NCBI GenBank assembly: GCA_900771035.1
Contig: CAAGML010000034.1
Coordinates: forward strand, 1-10,167
Origin: Bacteroidales bacterium
GTDB lineage: Bacteria; Bacteroidota; Bacteroidia; Bacteroidales; Paludibacteraceae
Reading direction: 5' to 3'
DNA length: 10,167 bases
Position numbers and translations under genes: made by a program. Positions 1 through 7,453 of the stretch are shown here, in pieces (position 1 is the stretch's first letter; each line of letters begins with the position of its first letter). Below the pieces are notes generated by a model, which ran no database searches, was not told where the DNA came from, and was given only the letters and a program-made list of their open reading frames with translations.

Positions 1-485
1 TCCTCGACACCCGCAAAACCACCCCTGGTCTCCGTCTGCTTGAAAAGATGGCGGTAAAAATCGGTGGTGGCACCAACCATCGTTTCGGACTTTTTGACAT
101 GGTGATGCTCAAGGACAACCACGTTGACCATGCCGGAGGCATCACACAGGCCATCGACCGTTGTCATGAGTACCTGAAAGCCAACAACCGTGATCTCCGC
201 ATTGAGATTGAGGTGCGCAACCTTGACGAGCTCCGGCAGGTTCTTGCGCATGGGGGTGTTGACCGCATCATGCTTGACAATTTCACCCCTGAGCTCACCC
301 GCGAGGCTGTTCGCCTCATCGGTGGTCGCTACGAGACCGAATCCTCCGGCGGCATCACGCTTGACACACTCCGCTCCTATGCCGAATGTGGTGTTGACTT
401 CATCTCCGTCGGTGCCCTCACCCATCACGTCTCCTCGCTCGATCTCTCGTTCAAGGCCGTTGGGTCAGAGGGACAGGTTCGCTGA
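1..485 (+). CDS. nadC: nicotinate-nucleotide pyrophosphorylase (quinolinate phosphoribosyltransferase), 3' part
   Basis: This is the C-terminal part of NadC, which converts quinolinate and PRPP to nicotinate mononucleotide, CO2 and PPi in de novo NAD synthesis in the cytoplasm. The gene runs off the left edge; the frame reads from base 3 and about 160 residues are visible. Seen directly: the family signature DTRKTTPG at the very start, GGGTNHR, the MLKDNH motif, and the later barrel segments IEIEV, DRIMLDN, ESSGGI and DFISVGALTHH. These hold the known phosphoribosyl- and quinolinate-binding Arg, Lys, His, Glu and Asp positions. An ATG at 48 is internal, because the DTRKTTPG motif lies upstream of it. 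The gene stops at TGA 483-485, only 2 bp before a dispersed repeat. GC content is higher than in the 1702-4032 gene. Family assignment is near certain. Confidence 0.96.
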   Translation, partial: LDTRKTTPGLRLLEKMAVKIGGGTNHRFGLFDMVMLKDNHVDHAGGITQAIDRCHEYLKANNRDLRIEIEVRNLDELRQVLAHGGVDRIMLDNFTPELTREAVRLIGGRYETESSGGITLDTLRSYAECGVDFISVGALTHHVSSLDLSFKAVGSEGQVR

Positions 486-487
486 TA

Positions 488-639
488 CCTACCCCCAACT
501 TTTCAGGTGAAATTATTGAAATTATTGAAATCGCTTACCTCCCCGAAAGCAGATTTGAGTCAATAACGGTATTATAAAATTGCATTCATTCCGACATAAC
601 AAAAGAGCAAGCAAAGAGCAAGCCCAACCGTACCATAAA
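488..639 (+). repeat. dispersed intergenic repeat, copy 1 (direct repeat of 9767-9917)
   Basis: This 152-bp non-coding block is repeated in the same orientation about 9.28 kb downstream. The 5' part (488-539) differs from copy 2 at 2 of 52 positions. The middle (540-580) is diverged but alignable with a 1-nt indel. The 3' part (581-639) differs at 3 of 59 positions. It contains two internal tandem units: the 9-mer GAAATTATT at 509-517 and 518-526 followed by a partial GAAAT, and an 11-mer AAAAGAGCAAG at 601-611 followed by CAAAGAGCAAG at 612-622. No terminal inverted repeats, transposase or CRISPR-like spacing are seen. It starts 2 bp after the nadC stop and occupies most of the nadC-murB gap. 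Its function is unknown; it is best called a REP/MITE-like or regulatory dispersed repeat. Confidence 0.9.
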
Positions 640-698
640 CGGGTCTGCGAACCTCTCCCATTTACCCACGTCAACAAACGAAAAAAACAAAACCTACA

Positions 699-1697
699 AT
701 GAAAATCCCCAACACTTTCAATCTTCAGGTCAGCACTGACCGTTTGCTCACCTTCAGCTCCGTTCCTCAGCTGCGCTCCGTTCTCCGTGAGCTTGACGGA
801 CCTTTTCTGATAGTCGGTGAGGGTTCTAACCTTCTCTTCACCTCTGCGCATTACGATGGAACGGTTCTCCGTTCCGCCATCACTGGTTATGAGTTCACTG
901 AGGATGGACCTGACATGCTTGTCACGGCGGGCAGTGGCGTTCATTGGGATGATTTCGTGGCAGAGACCGTCAGCCGCAACCTCTGGGGGGCTGAGAATCT
1001 CTCCTATATTCCCGGCACTGTAGGGGCTTCTGCGGTTCAGAACATTGGTGCGTACGGTGCTGAGGCTGGGGATATCATCCATTCTGTCGAGGCTGTCCAG
1101 GTTTCCACGGGGGACAAACGCATTTTCATGCGTGACGACTGCCGTTACGCTTACCGTTCCTCCGTGTTCAAGCACGAACTTGCCAACCGCTATGTGATCA
1201 CCTCCGTGACCTACCGTCTCTCGCGCACTCCCCGTCCCAATCTTTCGTATCGTCCGCTCGCTGAGGCGTTTGCAGGCAAACCGTCACCTTCCATCGTGGA
1301 TATACGGAATGCTGTCATATCCATCCGCAGATCCAAACTGCCAGAGCCTGCTGAGGTTGGTTCGGCAGGGAGTTTCTTCATGAATCCCGTCGTCACGCCT
1401 GCGGAGTTTGAAAGGTTGCAAAAGGAATATGCCGACATTCCTCATTTCCCGGTTCTCGACCCATTCACCCGTCAGTTGACAGGTGTGAAGATTCCTGCCG
1501 CATGGCTCATTGACCATGCAGGGCTGAAGGGACACTCCGTAGGTGGGGCTTCTGTACATACTGCTCAGCCCCTTGTGATTATCAACCGGACAGGAACTGC
1601 CACCGCTGACGACATCGTGGCGCTTTCCGGTCATGTGATCCTTACAGTAAAACAAATGTTCAACATAACCCTCCATCCCGAGGTCATTTTCATCTAA
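699..1697 (+). CDS. murB: UDP-N-acetylmuramate dehydrogenase (UDP-N-acetylenolpyruvoylglucosamine reductase)
   Basis: MurB is a cytoplasmic FAD enzyme that uses NADPH to reduce UDP-GlcNAc-enolpyruvate to UDP-MurNAc, the second committed step of peptidoglycan precursor synthesis. The 332-aa protein is close to the usual type I length (E. coli 342). Visible motifs are the FAD-binding GEGSNLL (residues 40-46), IPGTVGASAVQNIGAYGAE (104-122), AYRSSVFK with Arg153, and GSAGSFFMNP (221-230) with Ser225 as the expected proton donor. PAAWLIDHAGLKG and a C-terminal HPE with Glu328, the expected catalytic Glu, are also present. The start at 699 gives a normal type I N-terminus (NTF..., then the FAD domain). 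No Shine-Dalgarno is seen, and no TAnnTTTG promoter lies in 486-698, so transcription may come from nadC or from the repeat region. MurA, the preceding enzyme of the pathway, is encoded at 5490. Confidence 0.96.
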   Translation: MKIPNTFNLQVSTDRLLTFSSVPQLRSVLRELDGPFLIVGEGSNLLFTSAHYDGTVLRSAITGYEFTEDGPDMLVTAGSGVHWDDFVAETVSRNLWGAENLSYIPGTVGASAVQNIGAYGAEAGDIIHSVEAVQVSTGDKRIFMRDDCRYAYRSSVFKHELANRYVITSVTYRLSRTPRPNLSYRPLAEAFAGKPSPSIVDIRNAVISIRRSKLPEPAEVGSAGSFFMNPVVTPAEFERLQKEYADIPHFPVLDPFTRQLTGVKIPAAWLIDHAGLKGHSVGGASVHTAQPLVIINRTGTATADDIVALSGHVILTVKQMFNITLHPEVIFI

Positions 1698-1701
1698 AGC
1701 T

Positions 1702-4032
1702 ATGAGAAAACATATTTTATTCCTTCTATTGGTGATTTGCGGAAACATCTATGCCTATAATCACACGTTTCTTTATACGTTTAAAACCAATCCCTTCCCG
1801 GAAACTATTATAAACAAATTAGATACTTTTCCACTGCATAACATTGAATTTACAACGAAAACAAATCCAGGCATACTCCCTTCTAGTACTACGGTCATTA
1901 CTTCACTATCAACAGAAGGTGTTACATTAAGTCCATCAACATCATCTGCAAAATTGTTTATTCAATTTGCCAATCAACCTACATATACAATCAATTCTAT
2001 CTCGATCAGACTAAAAGCAAACCAAAACAATACAAACACACTCGCCATAACAAAAACTGGAGATGCTTTCGGCAACCCTCAACCAATCACAAACTATTTC
2101 ACCACAATATCTCACAACTATTCAGAGAGAACAAATTTCAATCCCAGACTGATTTTATCAATTAACGACACCATCACAATACAATATATCTCAATAAATT
2201 ATTCAGATAATAATTCGACTGCAGACCTTCAACTTTACGAATCATCTACGCTCATTGCATCAATTCCTCATACACAAAGCGATGAAATAACTCTTCCAAC
2301 GATAACATGTATAAACGCCGACCTTCAACATATTGGCTGGACCAATGACACCATCACAAAACAGCCTGTCACAGACTTCTCTCAAATCACAACGCCACTC
2401 TATGCACTCTATTCTCATCCATACTCTTCGGCAAAACCCACAAACGTCACATTAAAAGATTTTCAATCACAAAACCATAAAATCAATTACAATCACACTT
2501 TCAATGAACCAACATATATATCATACGCTCATTTCTATGTCACAAACCCCTCAACGGGCGTAGTTAGCGCATATTCACTACAGTCAGACAATAGTTTGGT
2601 CACACAACAAGACACAAACAAAGACATATCCAACCCGCCGCATTTTCTGACCCTCGACTTTGATGGGCTCATTTACGCATCATCTACGATAACCATATCC
2701 GCATCAAATAGTACACTATATCAACCATATCCTCAATCTCCTATAATAGACTCCGTCATATTAGGCACAATCCCTGCCACGGCAGTTACCAGCGATTTAT
2801 ACACCTCAACCCCTGCCACACCGTTCCACATTCATATCAATGAAAGCAACAATACCATAACCGAGCCAAAATCAGCCATTGACGACATCACATATTCAAT
2901 GACCATTGACGACTCACGCTATTTTTTCTTTTCCCTTCCTTACGATGTCCCTTTCTCTGGAATCTCGTTCACGCCTGTTTCAGGACCTTTCCCTTACACG
3001 TATTATAGCGGTTATGCAGGAAACGAATATATCGGCGACTGGGTGATTTCAGAGTACAAAGAAGAAGATAACTCTTGGTACGACCTGACTGAAAATGAGT
3101 TGCAAACCACAGGCCTTCAAGCCAATCACGGATATACGATAGGTCTCACAAAAAGTGGCACTAAGGCAGTGGTCAATTTCACATCAGCACACTCCGACAC
3201 TGTAATTACTATAACACCTGACCAACCGGACAAAACCCTTGAGACACAATACACAAACAACAATGACCACCCTGAGAAACATGGTTGGAATCTGCTCGGA
3301 AATCCGTATTACACGCCTGTCTCGTCAAGAGCCATCCAAGCACCTTATATCCTGCTGACCAACAACACGTCAAGCGATATTCGCAACCCTTACACACTCA
3401 TCTCGCCGTATGCAGAGCCTATTGATACAATCTCTTATGTTACAATGAAAGACATTCCGCCGTTTATGCCGTTCTTCATTCAAACCCCAAACCAGTCAAT
3501 GTCCATCACCCCTCAGCCGTCATTCCACGTCATGGCTACAGACAGTGGACAGTTATACCACTTTAATATAGTATGTGCCACCCCTGACAATGCCAAATCC
3601 GTGCTCACCATTCTTTCTGGAACTTCGTTGAGCGATGATTACGAGATGGGTTACGACCTCCTCTCGCTCACGCCTGATGTCTCCATAACGCACGACGGAC
3701 TGGCTGTTTACGCTGACCGCATTAACGCCGGCGACACAATCAAACTCACTCTGCCGACACCTGACGCCACCCTCACTGTAGGGCAGAACATCATGATTCC
3801 TGAGAGCTGGACAATAAAAATCCTCCCCGACATACTCGCAGTCACGATTCTTGACAACACCATAACAGACGTGGAGGAGACAGAAATGACAAACGAAGAT
3901 TTTCCTATCTCTGTATATACAATTGACGGACGAATGATTTACACAGGAGCGACATTCCCGACATCGCTCAACTCCGGCATTTACATAATAAAAACAGCAT
4001 CAGGCAAAACAACCAAAACCTCAATCAAATAA
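1702..4032 (+). CDS. large secreted surface protein with signal peptide and C-terminal T9SS-type sorting domain; function unknown
   Basis: No enzymatic family was recognised in this 776-aa exported protein. Residues 1-18 form a clear Sec signal peptide (MRKH, hydrophobic ILFLLLVICG, then I-Y-A before the likely cut). The first ~400 residues are very rich in Thr, Ser, Asn and Ile and read as beta-sandwich or stalk-like sequence. From about residue 405 the style changes to segments such as FFFSLPYDVPF and, near 529, WNLLGNPYYTP, which are common in large Bacteroidetes surface proteins. Residues 736-776 (VYTIDGRMIY ... LNSGIYIIKT ... KTSIK) match the type A Por/T9SS C-terminal sorting domain pattern, so the protein is probably moved across the outer membrane and anchored or released. 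The gene starts 4 bp after murB, is AT-richer than its neighbours, especially in its 5' half, and is followed after 2 bp by the 95-aa gene. Export is well supported; the role is unknown. Confidence 0.85.
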   Translation: MRKHILFLLLVICGNIYAYNHTFLYTFKTNPFPETIINKLDTFPLHNIEFTTKTNPGILPSSTTVITSLSTEGVTLSPSTSSAKLFIQFANQPTYTINSISIRLKANQNNTNTLAITKTGDAFGNPQPITNYFTTISHNYSERTNFNPRLILSINDTITIQYISINYSDNNSTADLQLYESSTLIASIPHTQSDEITLPTITCINADLQHIGWTNDTITKQPVTDFSQITTPLYALYSHPYSSAKPTNVTLKDFQSQNHKINYNHTFNEPTYISYAHFYVTNPSTGVVSAYSLQSDNSLVTQQDTNKDISNPPHFLTLDFDGLIYASSTITISASNSTLYQPYPQSPIIDSVILGTIPATAVTSDLYTSTPATPFHIHINESNNTITEPKSAIDDITYSMTIDDSRYFFFSLPYDVPFSGISFTPVSGPFPYTYYSGYAGNEYIGDWVISEYKEEDNSWYDLTENELQTTGLQANHGYTIGLTKSGTKAVVNFTSAHSDTVITITPDQPDKTLETQYTNNNDHPEKHGWNLLGNPYYTPVSSRAIQAPYILLTNNTSSDIRNPYTLISPYAEPIDTISYVTMKDIPPFMPFFIQTPNQSMSITPQPSFHVMATDSGQLYHFNIVCATPDNAKSVLTILSGTSLSDDYEMGYDLLSLTPDVSITHDGLAVYADRINAGDTIKLTLPTPDATLTVGQNIMIPESWTIKILPDILAVTILDNTITDVEETEMTNEDFPISVYTIDGRMIYTGATFPTSLNSGIYIIKTASGKTTKTSIK

Positions 4033-4034
4033 CT

Positions 4035-4322
4035 ATGGATCAGTTCGAGTTTAACACCCAACCAAGCCAACATTACACCACGGCTGCACCATATTCTGAA
4101 GTCAACCGCGATAACCGTCCAAATACGCCTGACCAATATTCACCTTTCTCCCTATACGATGGACCAGCAAAGGTATATTACAGAAATGAAGGACAAGACC
4201 CCAACGAGACTCCCCTCTCCTCCCCCATTCCCTCACTCCTCGTCGGAATTCTTATAATATGTATATACAAGGCAAAGAAAAATAAAATTATGAAATTGCT
4301 TGCGTATCTCAAAAAAAAGTAG
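4035..4322 (+). CDS. small single-pass membrane protein, hypothetical
   Basis: This 95-aa protein belongs to no family I recognise. Its first ~68 residues are hydrophilic and rich in Pro, Gln, Asn, Tyr and Thr, with no signal peptide. A single hydrophobic segment (about residues 69-81, SLLVGILIICIYK) is followed by a very basic tail (KAKKNK ... LKKK). By the positive-inside rule this predicts N-outside, C-inside topology, that is, a reverse signal anchor. The ATG lies 2 bp after the preceding stop, so the gene is probably translated with the secreted-protein gene. The last codons overlap the rfbB promoter: the stop TAG is at 4320-4322 and the -7 element begins at 4323. Tight linkage and a coherent membrane architecture support a real gene, but the end runs into an A-rich stretch, so the native C-terminus could be eroded. 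Confidence 0.6.
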   Translation: MDQFEFNTQPSQHYTTAAPYSEVNRDNRPNTPDQYSPFSLYDGPAKVYYRNEGQDPNETPLSSPIPSLLVGILIICIYKAKKNKIMKLLAYLKKK

Positions 4323-4330
4323 TAATTTTG
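4299..4330 (+). promoter_or_regulatory. Bacteroidetes-type promoter of the rfbB-murA-nusG-like operon
   Basis: A -7 element TAATTTTG (4323-4330, fits TAnnTTTG) lies 20 bp after CTTG (4299-4302, one mismatch to TTTG). Transcription would begin around 4336, giving a leader of under 20 nt before the ATG at 4353. The -33 box lies inside the 3' end of the upstream 95-aa gene. An imperfect dyad (AGTAGT 4318-4323 with ACTACT 4347-4352, and TTTTG 4326-4330 with CAAAA 4337-4341) overlaps the -7 box and the start region. Confidence 0.75.
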
Positions 4331-4352
4331 CACTTTCAAAACTGTCACTACT

Positions 4353-5486
4353 ATGAAAAACATTCTCATAACAGGAGGAGCCGGTTTTATTGGCTCACAC
4401 GTGGTTCGCCTTTTCGTGAACAAATATCCAGAATACAACATTATCAACCTCGACAAACTGACCTATGCTGGCAATCTGGCTAACCTCAAGGACATCGAAG
4501 ACAAACCTAACTACAAGTTTGTGAGGTTGGACATCTGCGATTTCGACAATATCCTGAGACTCATGCAGGATGAGCATATAGACGGTATCATCCACCTTGC
4601 AGCAGAGTCGCATGTTGACCGTTCTATCAAAGACCCATTCACATTCGCAAAAACCAATGTTCTCGGCACGCTGTCACTTCTTCAGGCGGCAAAAGCATAT
4701 TGGGACACTCTTCCTGAGAAGTACGAGGGCAAACGGTTCTACCATATCTCGACAGACGAAGTTTACGGAGCATTGCAGATGACTCATCCACAAGGAATTG
4801 AGCCTCCGTTCACAACCAAGGCATCGTCGGCAAATCACCATGAGGCATACGGCGAGACATTCTTCACCGAGGATTTGAAATATCTCCCCCACTCGCCTTA
4901 CAGTGCATCTAAAGCTTCGTCAGACCACTTTGTCCGCGCATTCCACGACACTTACGGGCTTCCTACAATCGTAACAAACTGCTCGAACAACTACGGTCCT
5001 TACCAGTTCCCTGAAAAACTCATTCCGTTGTTTATCAATAATATCCGTCATCGCAAACCTCTACCAGTCTATGGCAAGGGCGAGAATGTACGCGACTGGC
5101 TGTTCGTTGAGGATCACGCTCGTGCAATTGATTTGATTTTCCATAAAGGTACAATCGCTGACACATATAACATCGGAGGATTCAACGAGTGGAAGAACAT
5201 CGACATCATCAAGGTGCTCATCAGTACCGTTGACAGACTTCTTGGCAGAAAAGAAGGCGAGGACATGGATCTAATAACCTACGTAACCGACCGTGCGGGA
5301 CATGATCTCCGTTATGCCATAGACTCACGGAAACTCCAACGCGAACTGGGTTGGGAACCTTCTTTACAGTTTGAGGAGGGAATTGAACGCACAGTCCGCT
5401 GGTATCTTGACAATCAGGAATGGCTGGATAATATCACATCCGGCGACTACGAAAAGTACTACGAGGCAATGTACAAAAATCGCTAA
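4353..5486 (+). CDS. rfbB: dTDP-glucose 4,6-dehydratase
   Basis: RfbB/RmlB is an NAD+-dependent extended SDR that converts dTDP-glucose to dTDP-4-keto-6-deoxyglucose, the branch point for dTDP-rhamnose and other deoxysugars of surface glycans. The 377-aa protein shows the Rossmann motif GGAGFIGSH (8-16), the DKLTYAGN loop (34-41) typical of this subfamily, HLAAESHVDRS (81-91), and STDEVYG (133-139). The latter supplies the Thr, Asp134/135-region acid and Glu136 used for dehydration. YSASK gives catalytic Tyr183 and Lys187, and NCSNNYGPYQFPEKLIPL follows near 209-226. The stretch between STDEVYG and YSASK is longer than in E. coli RmlB; I believe this is usual for Bacteroidetes versions. No rfbA, rfbC or rfbD is present in the window, so partner enzymes must be elsewhere if rhamnose is made. 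It heads a tight operon, with murA starting 3 bp after its stop. Confidence 0.96.
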   Translation: MKNILITGGAGFIGSHVVRLFVNKYPEYNIINLDKLTYAGNLANLKDIEDKPNYKFVRLDICDFDNILRLMQDEHIDGIIHLAAESHVDRSIKDPFTFAKTNVLGTLSLLQAAKAYWDTLPEKYEGKRFYHISTDEVYGALQMTHPQGIEPPFTTKASSANHHEAYGETFFTEDLKYLPHSPYSASKASSDHFVRAFHDTYGLPTIVTNCSNNYGPYQFPEKLIPLFINNIRHRKPLPVYGKGENVRDWLFVEDHARAIDLIFHKGTIADTYNIGGFNEWKNIDIIKVLISTVDRLLGRKEGEDMDLITYVTDRAGHDLRYAIDSRKLQRELGWEPSLQFEEGIERTVRWYLDNQEWLDNITSGDYEKYYEAMYKNR

Positions 5487-5489
5487 ATA

Positions 5490-6806
5490 ATGGCAAGTTT
5501 CTTAATCGAAGGTGGTCACAGGTTGACTGGCTCTATCACCCCACAAGGTGCGAAAAACGAGGCACTTCAGGTGATTTGTGCTACTCTGCTTACCAGTGAG
5601 CCTGTCACCATTCATAACATTCCGCTGATATTGGACATCATCAACCTCATACAGCTGATGAAAGACATGGGCGTTGAAGTGACAGACGACAAAAACGATC
5701 CTCACACCAAGACATTCAACGCAAGGTCGCTTGACCCTCAATATCTTGAATCCGAAGAGTTCTTCAAGAAATGCGCCAAGCTCCGTGGCTCGGTCATGTT
5801 CCTCGGTCCACTCATAGCACGTATTGGACACGTCTATTATGCAAAACCGGGTGGCGACAAAATCGGACGACGTCGCCTTGACACACACTTCATAGGCATC
5901 TCGAATCTCGGTGCAAAACTGATTTACGACAATGAGCGCAAAGCCTATCTACTACAGCGTTTCCAACCGCTGAAAGGCACATATATGCTGTTGGACGAAG
6001 CTTCGGTAACAGGTACAGCCAACATCATTATGGCGGCTGTGACAGCACAAGGGACAACCACCATATACAATGCTGCCTGTGAACCGTACATTCAGCAGTT
6101 ATGTCTGATGCTCAACAATATGGGAGCAAGGATTTCCGGTTTGGCATCAAATCTTCTCACCATTGAAGGTGTCGAGGTGTTGCACGGAACAGAACACACC
6201 ATTCTCCCTGACATGCTTGAGGTTGGCTCATTCATTGGAATGGCGGCAATGACAGGCTCAGAGCTTACGATAAAAAACGTCTCGCACCGCAATCTCGGCA
6301 TCATCCCTGACGCATTCCGTCGCCTCGGAATTGACCTGCGTCAGGAAGGTGACGACATCCACGTAATCGCCCAAAACCGTTATGAAATCGAGTCATTCAT
6401 AGACGGTTCGATACTAACCATTGCAGACGCACCATGGCCAGGGCTGACACCAGACTTACTCTCTGTGTTGCTGGTTGTTGCCACTCAGGCAAAAGGCTCA
6501 GTGCTAATCCACCAGAAAATGTTCGAGTCGCGTCTCTTCTTTGTCGATAAACTTATTGACATGGGCGCACAGATAATTCTCTGTGACCCTCACAGGGCAG
6601 TCGTCATCGGTCATGACCATCAGATGCAACTGGTTGCCAACAACATGACATCTCCAGACATACGTGCCGGTATCGCCCTTCTCATTGCCGCAATGTCTGC
6701 CCGTGGCACATCGCGCATCGACCATATTGACCAAATTGACCGTGGCTATGAGAACATTGAGGCACGTCTTAATGCCCTCGGTGCAAAGATAACCAGAATA
6801 GATTAA
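5490..6806 (+). CDS. murA: UDP-N-acetylglucosamine 1-carboxyvinyltransferase, Cys-to-Asp active-site form
   Basis: MurA transfers enolpyruvate from PEP to UDP-GlcNAc, the first committed step of peptidoglycan synthesis, in the cytoplasm. The 438-aa length is normal (E. coli 419). Visible features are AKNEAL with Lys22, the catalytic loop PGGDKIGRRRLDTHF (120-134), DAPWPGLTPD with the catalytic Asp322, and IRAG with Arg392 (PEP contact). The C-terminal IDRGYENIE is also present. The loop residue that is Cys115 in E. coli is Asp123 here (codon GAC 5856-5858). The same Cys-to-Asp change is known from mycobacteria and chlamydiae, where it keeps activity but removes the nucleophile that fosfomycin alkylates, so intrinsic fosfomycin insensitivity of this enzyme is predicted. 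All other key residues are intact. The start at 5490 lies 3 bp after the rfbB stop, indicating cotranscription. Confidence 0.96.
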   Translation: MASFLIEGGHRLTGSITPQGAKNEALQVICATLLTSEPVTIHNIPLILDIINLIQLMKDMGVEVTDDKNDPHTKTFNARSLDPQYLESEEFFKKCAKLRGSVMFLGPLIARIGHVYYAKPGGDKIGRRRLDTHFIGISNLGAKLIYDNERKAYLLQRFQPLKGTYMLLDEASVTGTANIIMAAVTAQGTTTIYNAACEPYIQQLCLMLNNMGARISGLASNLLTIEGVEVLHGTEHTILPDMLEVGSFIGMAAMTGSELTIKNVSHRNLGIIPDAFRRLGIDLRQEGDDIHVIAQNRYEIESFIDGSILTIADAPWPGLTPDLLSVLLVVATQAKGSVLIHQKMFESRLFFVDKLIDMGAQIILCDPHRAVVIGHDHQMQLVANNMTSPDIRAGIALLIAAMSARGTSRIDHIDQIDRGYENIEARLNALGAKITRID

Positions 6807-6812
6807 CAGAAG

Positions 6813-7382
6813 ATGCCCCTCATCGAAGAAAACCAGACAGAAACCACCGAGATTGATGAAAACATCATCCGTCATGAAGAAAAATGGTGCATTGTGCGGA
6901 TTCCTGGTCCACGCTACAACGTTCTTGTTCCGATACTCGAAAAGCAATTCGAGACTCGCAAACGCTCTAAAGCCATCGATCAGTTGGGGTATATCTTTCT
7001 GAAACACAACCCCGATACCCTATTGGCTGACCTGCTTCCATATTATGGCGCATTTCCATTGCGGGATTGCGCAAATCAAAAACGTCCTGCCACACTCACA
7101 GAATCCGAGTTGAACATTTTCACAAAAATTCTCGAGGACTCCGACCTTAACCTTATAATCCTCGACCACGACCTTACATACTATGCCGAAGGTCACGTGC
7201 CTGTTGTCTGCATAGATGAACCAATTTTTGGGAAAACAGGTTATATAGTCCGTAGAAAAGGCAACCGGAACTTCATTTTTTCTCTCTCCAATACCGTGAC
7301 TATCTCGGCGACAAATGCGCACAAATTACGCTTCCTATCCATCGAAGATTACCAGAAAGCCAAGGATAACGGCTTGATATAA
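6813..7382 (+). CDS. NusG-family specialised transcription antiterminator (UpxY-like)
   Basis: This 189-aa protein reads as a NusG paralog rather than housekeeping NusG. After a hydrophilic N-terminal extension (1-22), EKWCIVRI (23-30) begins an NGN-like domain. LGYIFLKHN (58-66) matches the 'GYvFv' core strand, and KRPATLTESELNIF (90-103) matches the end of the NGN domain. Residues ~131-158 form a KOW-like segment (VVCIDEPIFGKTGYIVRRKG then NRNFIFSL), with the usual 'V.V..GPF.G..G.I' layout but Pro-Ile-Phe-Gly in place of Gly-Pro-Phe. In Bacteroides, UpxY proteins of this superfamily let RNA polymerase read through terminators in the leaders of capsule operons. Here the gene is the last of the rfbB-murA operon (6-bp gap), directly upstream of a promoter for polysaccharide genes, which fits such a role. 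Its target is not shown by the sequence. Divergence is high, so the family call is good but not certain. Confidence 0.8.
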   Translation: MPLIEENQTETTEIDENIIRHEEKWCIVRIPGPRYNVLVPILEKQFETRKRSKAIDQLGYIFLKHNPDTLLADLLPYYGAFPLRDCANQKRPATLTESELNIFTKILEDSDLNLIILDHDLTYYAEGHVPVVCIDEPIFGKTGYIVRRKGNRNFIFSLSNTVTISATNAHKLRFLSIEDYQKAKDNGLI

Positions 7383-7417
7383 AACGATTTACCCCCCCTG
7401 AAAAACATCATTTTTTA

Positions 7418-7449
7418 TTTGGTAATTTGAAAAAAAAATATTACCTTTG
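7418..7449 (+). promoter_or_regulatory. consensus Bacteroidetes promoter for the WbpM-like dehydratase gene
   Basis: TTTG (7418-7421), a 20-bp spacer and TACCTTTG (7442-7449) match the TTTG-N19/21-TAnnTTTG consensus perfectly. The predicted start near 7455 leaves a leader of about 68 nt before the ATG at 7523. The gap after the NusG-like gene (7383-7417) shows no clear terminator, so read-through from the upstream operon is possible in addition. Confidence 0.85.
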
Positions 7450-7453
7450 CAGG

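Noticed and set aside
488..639. CRISPR array
   Set aside because: The short tandem units are adjacent with no spacers, and no cas genes are present.
522..1175. 217-aa minus-strand reading frame across the repeat and murB
   Set aside because: It lies antisense to well-supported murB, has no recognisable domain, and is explained by murB codon structure.
5856..5858. Loss of MurA catalytic Cys as evidence for a non-functional paralog
   Set aside because: Asp at this position is a known active form, and Lys22, Asp322 and Arg392 are intact.
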